64,000 nt of DNA from Salinimicrobium profundisediminis. Its GTDB lineage: Bacteria; Bacteroidota; Bacteroidia; Flavobacteriales; Flavobacteriaceae. Positions 44,548 through 53,202 of this stretch are shown one piece after another. The translations under genes and the position numbers were made by a program. Within the stretch, counting starts at the first letter, position 1. The number at the start of each line of letters is the position of its first letter. The stretch lies in NCBI RefSeq assembly GCF_026241755.1, contig NZ_JAPJDA010000018.1, positions 31,595-95,594 of the forward strand. The letters are read 5' to 3'. Below the pieces are notes generated by a model that saw nothing but the letters and a program-made list of their open reading frames with translations, had not been told where the DNA came from and made no database searches.

Positions 44548-44919
44548 CTACTGCTGACCACAAATCCAAAAAACTTCAGAAAAAGTTATTGTACATATCA
44601 ACAGACTATAATACTCCATCATTTTAATTTTTTTAAAAAAGAAGAAAATATAAATACTATTATAACTGTTGACAACTAAACGATCTTTAAAGGAGCAGGA
44701 TCCTGAATTGAACCTGTCTATGATCTCCCGGGCGCGATCTACGTCTAGTGGGTGGATTTTGAGGTGAATTCCGCCCAGGGCGGTAGAGTATAAAGGGAAG
44801 ACGTCAAGCATAGTCTCGTTTTGAAAGAAATGTTCAATACCTTCCTGCTGGAGTAGCAACTTGAGAATTGCGTATTCATGGCGATAGGTAAAGATCGCAA
44901 GAGTGATGAAATTGGTCAT
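44548..44919 (-). CDS. DUF2007-type protein with an unusual C-terminal tail
   Basis: A 123-residue frame. Residues 1-75 match the small DUF2007 (putative signal-transducing) family: FTYRHEYAILKLLLQQEGIE, NETMLDVFPLYSTALGGIHL and DVDRAREIIDRFN. From residue 76 on the sequence turns into Ser/Tyr/Phe-rich hydrophobic text (NSIYIFFFFKK) that looks like translated A/T-rich spacer. Normal members end close to this point, so the original stop codon may have been lost. Function of the family is not known. Confidence 0.75.
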   Translation of the reverse strand: MTNFITLAIFTYRHEYAILKLLLQQEGIEHFFQNETMLDVFPLYSTALGGIHLKIHPLDVDRAREIIDRFNSGSCSFKDRLVVNSYNSIYIFFFFKKIKMMEYYSLLICTITFSEVFWICGQQ

Positions 44920-44950
44920 AGCAAAGTCATTGCTATTAAGATATTACTTT

Positions 44951-45094
44951 CTAGTGGAAAGTGGAAGAAATTTTTCCAGGAAAAGAACCTGGAACCGGCG
45001 TATTTAATGTGCGGTTTATGGAGGCGACAAAAGTGAGAACACCAATCACAAAAATCAGGATAAAAACTACAGTTATTTTGGTTGATTTATTCAT
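44951..45094 (-). CDS. Small single-pass membrane protein
   Basis: A 47-residue frame from an ATG: MNKSTKITVVFILIFVIGVL followed by TFVASINRTLNTPVPGSFPG and a short tail. It has one strong membrane helix (about 8-25) after a basic start, giving a bona fide type of small inner-membrane protein. It lies 31 nt upstream of the DUF2007 gene on the same strand. I do not recognise a family; protein-like composition and the ATG support it. Confidence 0.55.
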   Translation of the reverse strand: MNKSTKITVVFILIFVIGVLTFVASINRTLNTPVPGSFPGKISSTFH

Positions 45095-45289
45095 TGAGTG
45101 ATATGCTGAACATAAATATTCGACACCAACAAAATTAATATAATTTTAAGATATCTGAGTTTTAAATGTTAATTTTTTCTTATCAATAGATTATCTTATT
45201 GTGAATGATTCCTTCTTGTGAATTGAAATTACTATAAATTCAAGGGAGATATAAATTATAAGGCTTAATTTTATAGCTTAAATTTTGAA
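45095..45289. other. A/T-rich divergent spacer upstream of rnr
   Basis: Between the small membrane ORF (minus) and rnr (plus). No gene, repeat or clear -7 box was found; promoters for both directions are expected here. Confidence 0.3.
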
Positions 45290-47497
45290 ATGAGTAAAAA
45301 GAAATACAAAAATAATAAAAGTACCAGCCTCGAAAGTGCAACCCAAAGAATTCTGGGGATAATGCGAAAGGAATCGGGGAAGGATTTTAACTATAAACAA
45401 ATAGCAGCAAAACTGGGTGTAGATGATGCTTCCAGCAGGAATAAGATCATTCGATCTTTATCTCAATTGGCTGCAAAGAAAAAAATTGAAGAGGTAGACA
45501 GAGGCCGTTATCGCATTAACAGCGATGTTGACCGCTACCGTGGCATACTTGACATGACTGCTAAAGGCAGTGGTTATGTGGTGGTAGAGGAGCTGAATGA
45601 AGATGTTTTTATCCCTTCCAATAATATCAATAAAGCTTTTGACGGTGACGAAGTTGAGATCTATGTCTACAAACGTCGCCGCAACAAAAAATCTGAAGGA
45701 GAGATCACCGCGATCCTTAACCGGAAGAAAACAAGATTTGTAGGAGTTTTACAGCTGCAGGAGAACTTCGGATTTGTGGCCATTCAGGATGGTAAAATGT
45801 ACACTGATATTTTTGTTCAGAAGAACAAAATTGGTGAAGCAAAGAACGGGGATAAGGTAGTGGTTGAAATGGATGAATGGCCCGAAAAAGCCGATTCTCC
45901 TTTTGGTCATGTAGTGCAGGTTCTTGGAAAACCGGGAGAGCATCATACCGAAATTCATTCGATACTTGCACAATACGGGCTTCCGCATGAATTTCCGCAA
46001 GAAGTGGAAGATTTTGCCCAGGGGATAGATACCAGCATTCAGGAAGACGAGATAAAGAAAAGAAGGGATATGCGTGAAGTTCTTACTTTCACTATTGACC
46101 CTAAAGATGCAAAAGATTTTGATGATGCTTTAAGCTTTCAGCAATTAGAGAATGGCAACTACGAGATAGGAATCCATATTGCCGATGTCTCTCACTACGT
46201 GCAGCCGGGAACCATACTCGATGAAGAAGCTTTTAACCGGGCAACTTCGGTGTATCTGGTTGACAGGGTAGTACCCATGTTACCTGAAATCTTATCCAAC
46301 AACGCCTGTTCGCTGCGACCAAATGAGGAAAAATATACATTTTCGGCTGTTTTTGAATTGACCGATAAAGGCGTGGTCAAAGACCAGTGGTTTGGCAGAA
46401 CGGTAACTTATTCAGATGCGCGATTTGCCTATGAAGAGGCGCAGTACATCATTGAAACTACCGGGGGTGATATTCCTGCGGAAATTTCCATTACCGGTGA
46501 AAGTTATAGGACCGATGATGCTATAGTTTCGGCCGTTCTTAAAATGAACCAGATCGCCGAAGTGATGCGCAAAAAGAGATTGGGAGATGGAGCAATTTCT
46601 TTCGATAAAGTAGAGGTGAAATTTGAACTCGATGACAAAAATGAACCTGTTGGCGTGTTCTTTAAAACTTCTAAAGAAGCCAATAAACTCATTGAGGAAT
46701 TCATGTTGCTGGCCAATAAAAAAGTGGCTGAATTTATTGGAAAACAGAAACCTAAAAAGACCTTTGTCTATCGTTGTCATGATGAACCCGATGATGATAA
46801 ACTTGCTGCCCTGCAATCGCTGGTGAGCAAATTTGGCCACAAGCTCAACCTTAAAGATCAAAAACAAATATCGCAGTCCCTCAATAATCTGCTGCAAGAT
46901 GTACAGGGAACCAAAGAGCAAAACCTTGTAGACACCCTTACTATTAGGACCATGAGTAAGGCCTATTACAGTACCGAAAATATTGGGCACTACGGGCTTG
47001 CCTTTAGTCATTATTCCCATTTTACTTCGCCAATTAGGAGGTATCCAGATGTTATGGCCCACAGGTTGCTCCAACACTATCTTGACGATGGTAAGTCGGC
47101 ACCCGAAGAAGAATACGAATCTAAATGCCAACACAGCAGTAACATGGAAGGTCTGGCAACCAGTGCAGAGCGCGATTCCATCAAGTATATGCAAATAAAA
47201 TTCATGCAAGATCACAATGACGAGGAGTTCCTGGGCGTTATTTCAGGAGTTACCGAGTGGGGGATCTACGTTGAAATCATGTCTAATAAATGTGAGGGCA
47301 TGGTGAGACTGCGTGATATCAGGGAAGATCATTTTGATTTTGATCAGGAGCAATACGCTATTATTGGCCGAAATACAAAGAAGGTTTACCAGCTGGGTGA
47401 CGAAGTATATGTTACAGTTAAAAATGCCGATCTTGTAAAAAGGCATTTAGACTTTAATTTAATTGGAACCAAAGATGAAGTTGAAAAGCAAGACTAA
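45290..47497 (+). CDS. rnr: Ribonuclease R
   Basis: A 735-residue 3'-5' exoribonuclease. Order of domains: N-terminal winged helix (about 15-75), two cold-shock/OB domains (about 80-230, GILDMTAKGSGYVVVEE), the RNB catalytic core (TIDPKDAKDFDDALS near residue 265 with the Asp cluster; HYGLAFSHYSHFTSPIRRYP near 565), and a C-terminal S1 domain (FLGVISGVTEWGIYVEI). It degrades structured RNA and takes part in RNA quality control. The 3' end overlaps the next gene by 23 nt. Confidence 0.96.
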   Translation: MSKKKYKNNKSTSLESATQRILGIMRKESGKDFNYKQIAAKLGVDDASSRNKIIRSLSQLAAKKKIEEVDRGRYRINSDVDRYRGILDMTAKGSGYVVVEELNEDVFIPSNNINKAFDGDEVEIYVYKRRRNKKSEGEITAILNRKKTRFVGVLQLQENFGFVAIQDGKMYTDIFVQKNKIGEAKNGDKVVVEMDEWPEKADSPFGHVVQVLGKPGEHHTEIHSILAQYGLPHEFPQEVEDFAQGIDTSIQEDEIKKRRDMREVLTFTIDPKDAKDFDDALSFQQLENGNYEIGIHIADVSHYVQPGTILDEEAFNRATSVYLVDRVVPMLPEILSNNACSLRPNEEKYTFSAVFELTDKGVVKDQWFGRTVTYSDARFAYEEAQYIIETTGGDIPAEISITGESYRTDDAIVSAVLKMNQIAEVMRKKRLGDGAISFDKVEVKFELDDKNEPVGVFFKTSKEANKLIEEFMLLANKKVAEFIGKQKPKKTFVYRCHDEPDDDKLAALQSLVSKFGHKLNLKDQKQISQSLNNLLQDVQGTKEQNLVDTLTIRTMSKAYYSTENIGHYGLAFSHYSHFTSPIRRYPDVMAHRLLQHYLDDGKSAPEEEYESKCQHSSNMEGLATSAERDSIKYMQIKFMQDHNDEEFLGVISGVTEWGIYVEIMSNKCEGMVRLRDIREDHFDFDQEQYAIIGRNTKKVYQLGDEVYVTVKNADLVKRHLDFNLIGTKDEVEKQD

Positions 47498-48164
47498 AAC
47501 AGGAATATTACTGCCATTTTTCATGATTTTCTTTAGCATGTCTCTCCTTGCGCAGGATGTAAAGGAGAAGCTGGGGAATTTTGCTGAAGTAAAAACATTC
47601 AATGCCGTAGAAGTAGAGATCATTCCTGCTGCCAAAAATGAAATTGTCATTACCGGTCACAGCAAGAATGATGTGAAGTTTGAGATCGTTGAAGACAGGT
47701 TGGAAATCCGCCTTTCTTTAGACAATATCTGGTCTAAGAACAATACCAAAATTACGCTTTACACCAAAGATTTAAGCACTGTAGATGCCAATGAAGGTTC
47801 CCTGGTAAGGGTTTCGGGAGAAATAAAAGGGCGGGAGCTCACCTTCCGAAGCCAGGAAGCAGCCGATATTCAGGCTGCACAGGTAAACGCTCAAAAAGTC
47901 AATGTAAAATCTATTTCCGGAGGAATAGTTACCCTTGATGGCAAGGCAAAAGAACAGGTTGTGGAGGTCAATACCGGGGGGCATTACTACGGAAGGGATC
48001 TGCGTACCCAAAACACCGAAGTTAAAGCCGGTACTGCCGGTAGAGCCGAAGTTCATGCATCAGATTATGTGAAGGCTACAGCCAAACTTGGCGGCACTGT
48101 AGAGATATTTGGAAACCCTGCTGAAGTAGACAAAAAAACCAGCCTGGGCGGAAAAATTTTATAA
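47475..48164 (+). CDS. Exported GIN-domain (DUF2807) protein
   Basis: Start chosen at the ATG giving MKLKSKTKTGILLPFF (229 residues), as it leads straight into a signal peptide (FFMIFFSMSLLAQ). The rest is a repetitive beta-helix typical of head GIN domain/DUF2807 proteins: FNAVEVEIIPAAKNEIVI, TLYTKDLSTVDANEG and DIQAAQVNAQKVNV. These are predicted adhesin-like or envelope proteins of unknown role. The start lies inside the 3' end of rnr, so translation may be coupled. Confidence 0.88.
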   Translation: MKLKSKTKTGILLPFFMIFFSMSLLAQDVKEKLGNFAEVKTFNAVEVEIIPAAKNEIVITGHSKNDVKFEIVEDRLEIRLSLDNIWSKNNTKITLYTKDLSTVDANEGSLVRVSGEIKGRELTFRSQEAADIQAAQVNAQKVNVKSISGGIVTLDGKAKEQVVEVNTGGHYYGRDLRTQNTEVKAGTAGRAEVHASDYVKATAKLGGTVEIFGNPAEVDKKTSLGGKIL

Positions 48165-48178
48165 GTGAAGTAAAGTTC

Positions 48179-48186
48179 TATCTTTG
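48179..48186 (+). promoter_or_regulatory. Candidate -7 box for the LysE gene
   Basis: TATCTTTG fits TAnnTTTG and ends 18 nt before the ATG of the LysE-type gene. No good -33 TTG was found. Confidence 0.4.
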
Positions 48187-48204
48187 TGAAACTAAAAGAT
48201 TTGA

Positions 48205-48918
48205 ATGTTTCAGGATATATTGGCTGCAATACCTTTAGGCTTTTTTCTTGCTTTTTTACTGGGACCGGTATTTTTCGTACTCCTGGAAACTGCAGCTATT
48301 AAAGGCTTTAGAGCGGCAATTTCCTTCGATTTGGGAGTGATTTGTGCCGATATTATCTTTCTGTTAATCGCTTATTTAAGTACCACAAAACTATTGAACC
48401 GGATTAAAGATGATCCGGCTCTTTTTATTTTTGGGGGTGGCATTCTAGTCACTTATGGCATAATTCAGTTTGTTCAAAACCGCAGGGTGCTTGAGCACGA
48501 AGAAGTCCCCGAAATACAAAAACTCAATAAAAGGGATTACCTGGGACTTGCTGCAAAAGGCTTTCTGCTTAACTTTATTAATATTGGCGTCCTGGGGTTT
48601 TGGTTGGGGCTTATCATCATTTTTGGGCCGCAAATGGAAATGGAAACCGACCGAATGGTCGTTTTTTTCAGCTCCATTTTAGGAACCTATTTCATTATTG
48701 ACATTTTCAAGATCCTTGCTGCCAAAAAGCTCAACCGCAAGCTCACGCCCAATCGTATCTACAACGTTAAGAAGGTGATCAGCATTATTCTGGTGATTTT
48801 CGGGGTATTTTTAATCGCCCAGGGCCTTGTTCCAGATGAATTAACCCAACTTCAGGATCAAATTGACAGCATCACCCCGGAATCTGGCGCATACATTCAG
48901 TACTTCGAGCAGGAGTAG
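48205..48918 (+). CDS. LysE family transporter
   Basis: A 237-residue membrane protein with six helices: AIPLGFFLAFLLGPVFFVLL (about 7-26), a second near 37-60, then 70-85, 115-140, 150-170 and 190-212. The GPVFF motif in helix one is characteristic of LysE/RhtB-type exporters for amino acids and similar solutes. A charged central loop (KLNKRDY) and acidic C-terminus (YIQYFEQE) are seen. Substrate is not readable. A noncoding repeat region begins about 50 nt downstream. Confidence 0.92.
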   Translation: MFQDILAAIPLGFFLAFLLGPVFFVLLETAAIKGFRAAISFDLGVICADIIFLLIAYLSTTKLLNRIKDDPALFIFGGGILVTYGIIQFVQNRRVLEHEEVPEIQKLNKRDYLGLAAKGFLLNFINIGVLGFWLGLIIIFGPQMEMETDRMVVFFSSILGTYFIIDIFKILAAKKLNRKLTPNRIYNVKKVISIILVIFGVFLIAQGLVPDELTQLQDQIDSITPESGAYIQYFEQE

Positions 48919-48969
48919 CAATTCCATATCAAAATTTTATTTAAGAGATTAGAAGCCTTCCTAAAATGC

Positions 48970-49600
48970 CATTTTTGAGAGGTAATATTTCTGAAACTTC
49001 AGGCGTTGACAATCAAATTAGAAGTGAATTATAAATATTTCTTCGGAAGTAGATTTATATACATTTTGAATTCCTTCCGAAGTAAAATATGCTATTAACT
49101 TTCAGAGGTAGCCGATTTATCTAGTTCTTCCAGCTGAAGATTTTTGGTACTTCCGAAGAAAACTTCAGAAATAGAGAAAATCAGAGGTTTCTTTTTATAG
49201 AAAGAGTTTTGTAAGGTGTCAAAAATGGCATTTTTGAAGATGAACTTTTCTCTGGAAAATCACCTGTTCAAAAGATCATTTTTGAGTGGTAATATTTCCG
49301 AAACTTCAGGCGTTGGCAATCAAATTTGAAGTGAATTATAAATATTTCTTCGGAAGTAGATTATAAATGCATTTTGAATTCCTTCCGAAGTAAATTATGC
49401 CATTTACTTTCAGAAATAGCCTATTTAAATAGTTCTTTCAGCTGAAGATTTTTAATACTTCCGCAGAAAACTTCAGAAATAGAGAAAATTAGAGGTTCCT
49501 TTTTATCGCCGGAGTTTGGTAAGGTGTCAAAAATGGCATTTTTGAAGATGAACTTTTCTCTGGAAAATCACCAGTTCAAAAGGTCATTTTTGAGAGGTAA
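48970..49600. repeat. 307-bp tandem duplication in a gene-free spacer
   Basis: Copy 1 runs 48970-49276, copy 2 runs 49277-49584, then a third partial copy of about 16 bp follows. The copies match along their length with scattered substitutions. Inside each copy: CTTCGGAA and TTCCGAAG pairs (49041, 49075, 49151, 49348, 49383) and a near-palindrome CAAAAATGGCATTTTTG (49220-49236, 49528-49544). No frame is open across it. It lies between the LysE gene and tRNA-Cys. Confidence 0.9.
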
Positions 49601-49666
49601 TGCCGGGCAAATTGCCACTTTTAGCCTTTAAAGAAGCAGACTAAAGGCAATTTTAATTTTGAGCAT

Positions 49667-49695
49667 AAAAAAAGCCCCTTGAAAGGAGCTTTTTT
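49667..49695 (-). terminator. Terminator of tRNA-Cys
   Basis: AAAAAGCCCCTT and AAGGAGCTTTTT form a 12-bp stem with one mismatch and a short loop; its flanking A- and T-runs would serve termination. It starts 3 nt after the tRNA 3' end on the minus strand. Confidence 0.7.
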
Positions 49696-49697
49696 GG

Positions 49698-49768
49698 AGG
49701 CATCGAGCGGATTCGAACCGCTGTACAAGCTTTTGCAGAGCTCTGCCTAGCCACTCGGCCACGATGCC
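49698..49768 (-). tRNA. tRNA-Cys (GCA)
   Basis: A 71-nt cloverleaf. The acceptor stem pairs GGCATCG with CGATGCC, the D arm reads GGCCGAGTGGCTAGGC, the anticodon loop CTGCAAA holds GCA, and the T arm contains GGTTCGAATCC. The CCA end is not encoded. The next gene on this strand is folB, upstream. Confidence 0.93.
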
Positions 49769-49850
49769 GTTTTATTTACGGAAGGCAAATGTAATAAAAA
49801 TTCTTTTTTCAGGCCTATGCTTTTGGCAGGCTTTGAAAATTATTGGCAAA

Positions 49851-50207
49851 TTATCGGCTTTTACTTCTTCTTACCGTTACCATAGCCACATTTCCGCCTA
49901 TTGGAGGGTTGATTTTTGAAACATCTATCCTCACTTTTTGAACAATGAGCAGCTCGTTGAGCACGCGGTTGATGATCCTTTCGGCTACTGTTTCCAGTAA
50001 CTTTGAACGAATGGCCATCTCTTCCTTCACGATCTTGTTAAGGTGAACGTAATCTATGGTGTCTTTAAGGGCATCGGTTTTAGCCGAAAGAGAGAGGTCT
50101 CCGTTAACTTTAAGATCTACCCTGTAATCACTGCCTATCTGGCCTTCTTCTTCGAGACAGCCGTGATAGGCGAAAACTTTAATATTTCTGAGTTTTATAC
50201 TTCCCAA
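49851..50207 (-). CDS. folB: Dihydroneopterin aldolase
   Basis: I choose the TTG at 50207 as start (118 residues, LGSIKLRNIKVFAYHG onward), since the frame extended further up would run into the divergent glnS gene and this length is the family norm (about 119). Family features: FAYHGCLEEEGQIGSDYRVD near 10-30 with the active-site Glu, DTIDYVHLNKIV near 52-63, LLETVAERI, and KINPPIGGNV near the C-terminus. It catalyses the dihydroneopterin to hydroxymethyl-dihydropterin step of folate synthesis. It is divergent from glnS. Confidence 0.92.
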   Translation of the reverse strand: MGSIKLRNIKVFAYHGCLEEEGQIGSDYRVDLKVNGDLSLSAKTDALKDTIDYVHLNKIVKEEMAIRSKLLETVAERIINRVLNELLIVQKVRIDVSKINPPIGGNVAMVTVRRSKSR

Positions 50208-50281
50208 AACTGTATTTTTTGCGAAGATAGCAACAATTAAGAAGACAGCGGTACAGCAGCGGAATTGATGTTTATTTTCTG

Positions 50282-50289
50282 TAATTTTG
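50282..50289 (+). promoter_or_regulatory. Candidate -7 box for glnS
   Basis: TAATTTTG fits TAnnTTTG and lies 26-34 nt before the glnS ATG. A TTG occurs 14 nt upstream, closer than usual. Confidence 0.35.
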
Positions 50290-50315
50290 TTCCCCTTAAA
50301 GTTGAACTGTAAACT

Positions 50316-51998
50316 ATGGCTGAAGAAAAAAGATCGCTCAATTTCATTGAGCAAATCATAGAAGAAGATCTAAACAACGATTATAAAAAGGAAGATCTGC
50401 AATTCAGGTTTCCGCCCGAACCCAATGGTTATCTTCATATTGGCCACGCTTCGTCTATTTGCCTCAATTTTGGGCTGGGAGAGAAGTACAATGCGCCGGT
50501 AAACCTTAGGTTTGATGATACAAACCCCATTAAAGAAGAGCAGGAGTATGTAGACGCCATTAAGCGTGATGTGGAGTGGCTTGGTTTTAAATGGGCAAAA
50601 GAATGTTATGCATCCGATTATTTTCAACAGCTTTATGACTGGGCGGTAAGTATGATAAAATCTGGCGATGCCTATGTAGACAGTCAACCTTCTGAAGCTA
50701 TTGCTGAACAAAAAGGAACCCCTACCCAACCCGGAAAGAACAGCCCCTACCGCGATCGTTCGGTAGAGGAGAACCTGGAGCTTTTTCAGAAGATGAAAGA
50801 CGGGGAGACCAAAGAGGGCGAGCATGTGCTTAGGGCAAAGATTGATATGGCAGCCAAAAATATGCTGATGCGCGACCCTGTGATGTACCGTACGTTGCAC
50901 CGCAAACACCACCGCACCGGCAATGACTGGATGATCTACCCAATGTACGACTGGGCTCACGGGCAAAGCGATTTTATAGAATCGGTTTCTCATTCTTTTT
51001 GTACACTTGAGTTTTTACCGCACCGTGAACTTTATAACTGGTTCCTTGAAAAGGTGAGTTCTTCAGAAGATTTTAAACCTAAGCAGCGCGAATTTGCCCG
51101 TCGTAACCTGAGTCATACCATTGTGAGCAAGCGAAAACTGCTGCACCTGGTAGAGAAAGGCATCGTGAAATCATGGGATGACCCAAGAATGCCCACTATT
51201 TCAGGTCTTAGAAGAAGAGGTTATACTCCCGGGTCTATCCGCAAGTTTGCAGAGACCATAGGGATTGCAAAAAGGGAGAATATCATTGATGTTTCCCTGC
51301 TTGAATTCTGTATAAGGGAAGATCTCAACAAGACTGCCCCTCGTGTTATGGCTGTGCTTGATCCTGTAAAACTGGTTATCACCAACTATCCTGAAGGGGA
51401 GGAAGAGTGGCTGGAAGCCGAAAATAATCCTGAAGATGAGACTGCAGGTTCAAGACAAGTTCCATTTTCAAGAGAATTATATATAGAACAGGAAGATTTC
51501 AAGGAAGAAGCTAACCGAAAGTTCTTCAGGCTTACGCTTGGAAAAGAAGTGAGGCTTAAGAATGCATATATCATCAAAGGGGAAAGCGTTGTAAAGAATG
51601 ATGCCGGAGAAATTGTGGAAATTCACTGTACTTACGACCCTCAAAGCCGAAGCGGAAGCGGTACCGAAGAATCTATGCGCAAAGTAAAGGGAACGCTGCA
51701 CTGGGTATCGGCCAAACATGCGGTTAAAGCTGAAGTGAGGCTTTATGACAGGTTATTTAACGTGGAATCTCCAGATGCCGATAAAGACAAAGATTTCCTT
51801 GATTTTCTCAATCCAGAATCTCTTGAAACCATTACTGCTTATCTTGAACCCAGCCTAAGTGATGTGGAACCAGGAGACAGGTTTCAGTTCCAAAGGTTAG
51901 GATATTTTAACGTAGATAAAGAGAGTACCAAAGAGGCACCTGTGTTCAACCGTACGGTAACCTTGAGGGATTCATGGGGTGGCAAAAATGGCAATTAG
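50316..51998 (+). CDS. glnS: Glutamine--tRNA ligase
   Basis: A 560-residue class I synthetase. The HIGH motif reads PNGYLHIGHASS near residue 35, and the KMSKS-like motif reads VSKRKL near 268. The GlnRS beta-barrel anticodon-binding domain covers about 335-560. It charges tRNA-Gln directly. The last residues (GGKNGN) carry a copy of the CAAAAATGGCA motif at DNA level. Length is normal for the bacterial enzyme. Confidence 0.97.
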   Translation: MAEEKRSLNFIEQIIEEDLNNDYKKEDLQFRFPPEPNGYLHIGHASSICLNFGLGEKYNAPVNLRFDDTNPIKEEQEYVDAIKRDVEWLGFKWAKECYASDYFQQLYDWAVSMIKSGDAYVDSQPSEAIAEQKGTPTQPGKNSPYRDRSVEENLELFQKMKDGETKEGEHVLRAKIDMAAKNMLMRDPVMYRTLHRKHHRTGNDWMIYPMYDWAHGQSDFIESVSHSFCTLEFLPHRELYNWFLEKVSSSEDFKPKQREFARRNLSHTIVSKRKLLHLVEKGIVKSWDDPRMPTISGLRRRGYTPGSIRKFAETIGIAKRENIIDVSLLEFCIREDLNKTAPRVMAVLDPVKLVITNYPEGEEEWLEAENNPEDETAGSRQVPFSRELYIEQEDFKEEANRKFFRLTLGKEVRLKNAYIIKGESVVKNDAGEIVEIHCTYDPQSRSGSGTEESMRKVKGTLHWVSAKHAVKAEVRLYDRLFNVESPDADKDKDFLDFLNPESLETITAYLEPSLSDVEPGDRFQFQRLGYFNVDKESTKEAPVFNRTVTLRDSWGGKNGN

Positions 51999-52084
51999 AA
52001 GAGGTATCTCTCCAATTAAGAATATTTTAGCATTGGATTTTGGATATTAACCGGTTATTAACAGCGCTACAGCTCACATTAAAG

Positions 52085-52092
52085 TATATTTG
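52085..52092 (+). promoter_or_regulatory. Candidate -7 box for the YtxH operon
   Basis: TATATTTG fits TAnnTTTG, 33 nt before the chosen ATG at 52126. The -33 element is unclear. Confidence 0.4.
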
Positions 52093-52125
52093 GTTGTAGT
52101 ATTAATCTTAATAATCAACAATATC

Positions 52126-52539
52126 ATGGCAAAATCAGGAAGTACATTTTTAGCATTGCTAACCGGGGCAGCAATTGGAGCCGGCCTTGGAATGTTATAT
52201 GCGCCTGAAAGTGGAGAGGAAACCAGGAGAAAGCTTGGGGAGAATGCAAGAAAAACGCAGGATGATTTAAACAAGCGATATCGTGAGACCTCTTCAAATC
52301 TCAGTCAAAAAGCCAAAAAAGCAAAATCAGATTTTGAGCAGAGACTGGATGAAACCCTGTCTTCAGCCAGCTATAAAGCAGATGAGATCCTTAGCAGCCT
52401 TGAATCAAAGCTTGATGAACTGAAAAGGCAAAATGCCAAATTTCAGAAAGATCGCAAAGGTGGAGGAGATGATAAAGCTAACATTGAAGAAAGCGTAGCT
52501 TCCAAAGGAGATAAGAATACAGGTAATGCTGCAGTCTAG
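52126..52539 (+). CDS. YtxH domain protein
   Basis: Start chosen at ATG giving MAKSGSTFLALLTGAAIGAG (137 residues); the frame runs 12 codons further upstream from a TTG. One membrane helix (about 8-26) then LYAPESGEETRRKLGENARK and an amphipathic coiled coil. This is the YtxH family, small membrane-anchored proteins of unknown role, often stress-linked. It opens a three-gene set with the holin-like gene 5 nt downstream. Confidence 0.9.
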   Translation: MAKSGSTFLALLTGAAIGAGLGMLYAPESGEETRRKLGENARKTQDDLNKRYRETSSNLSQKAKKAKSDFEQRLDETLSSASYKADEILSSLESKLDELKRQNAKFQKDRKGGGDDKANIEESVASKGDKNTGNAAV

Positions 52540-52544
52540 GCTTT

Positions 52545-52991
52545 ATGGCATTTGGAAGAATATCTAACAACCTTCAACAATTAAAAGAGAATGTCAGGGC
52601 TCTTGCACATAGCAGTGCAGAGTACTACAAACTTGACCTCTTTAATAAAAGTATGCAGGGAGCTATTGCCGCCATTAAAGGCGCTGCAATAGCTCTTTTT
52701 GCGCTCTTTTTTGTCTTATTTTTTTCTATTGCCGTTGCTGTTGCACTTAGTAACTGGATAGATTCTCCCAGCAGTGGGTTCTTCATTGTGGCAGGTATTT
52801 ACCTTTTACTGATACTTTTCTTTGTTTTCTTCGGAAGTAAAGTGCTTATGAAGGCCATCTTACCGGGAGCTTCAAAAAAGTTCTTCCAGGAGCCTGAAAA
52901 GAAGCCTAAGCATAAAGAACATCATGAGTTTACTCCTCAGAAAGACTTCGAAACCGACGAAATCATAATTAAGGACAATGAGAGAGTATAA
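52545..52991 (+). CDS. Holin-like (phage holin superfamily) membrane protein
   Basis: A 148-residue protein with two membrane helices (about 45-70 and 78-105) joined by a short turn, after an amphipathic N-terminal helix (NNLQQLKENVRALAHSSAEY). The C-terminus is charged (KKPKHKEHHEFTPQ). This matches the phage holin/Actinobacterial holin-X-like DUF family, which in chromosomes of this group appears with YtxH. No lysis genes or phage genes are nearby, so a lytic role is unlikely. It overlaps the next gene by 14 nt. Confidence 0.85.
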   Translation: MAFGRISNNLQQLKENVRALAHSSAEYYKLDLFNKSMQGAIAAIKGAAIALFALFFVLFFSIAVAVALSNWIDSPSSGFFIVAGIYLLLILFFVFFGSKVLMKAILPGASKKFFQEPEKKPKHKEHHEFTPQKDFETDEIIIKDNERV

Positions 52992-53202
52992 AAATTTCAA
53001 AGAAATAGACCGGGATCTTAAACTTTTGAAGCTCCAAAAGGAGATTGATAAGGAGAAAGTCCTTTTGAGCTATAATCAAACAAAAGAAAGTCTCTCCCCC
53101 AAACGTATTTTAAAAGACGCTGCCGATAGTGTGCTAAAGAACCGCTATGTGCTCAAAGGCGCTACCTCGGTGCTGGGCTTTATAGGAGATAAGTTCAAAT
53201 AA
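52978..53202 (+). CDS. Small helical protein (DUF6327-type)
   Basis: A 74-residue protein with an acidic/basic helical stretch (FKEIDRDLKLLKLQKEIDKE) followed by a more hydrophobic C-terminal part (VLKNRYVLKGATSVLGFIGD). Its position after YtxH and holin-like genes matches the small DUF6327 family in flavobacteria. No function known. Its start overlaps the upstream gene by 14 nt, and its stop is adjacent to the stop of the convergent SPFH gene. Confidence 0.7.
   Translation: MREYKNFKEIDRDLKLLKLQKEIDKEKVLLSYNQTKESLSPKRILKDAADSVLKNRYVLKGATSVLGFIGDKFK

Noticed and set aside
48970..49600. CRISPR-like array
   Set aside because: The repeats are 307 bp long, directly adjoining, with no spacers and no cas genes; it is a tandem duplication.
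49698..49768. tRNA-Cys as a phage or island attachment site
   Set aside because: No second copy of the tRNA 3' end, integrase or phage gene is in the window.
52545..52991. Prophage lysis gene (holin)
   Set aside because: No other phage gene is near; the YtxH/holin-like/small protein trio is a chromosomal set.
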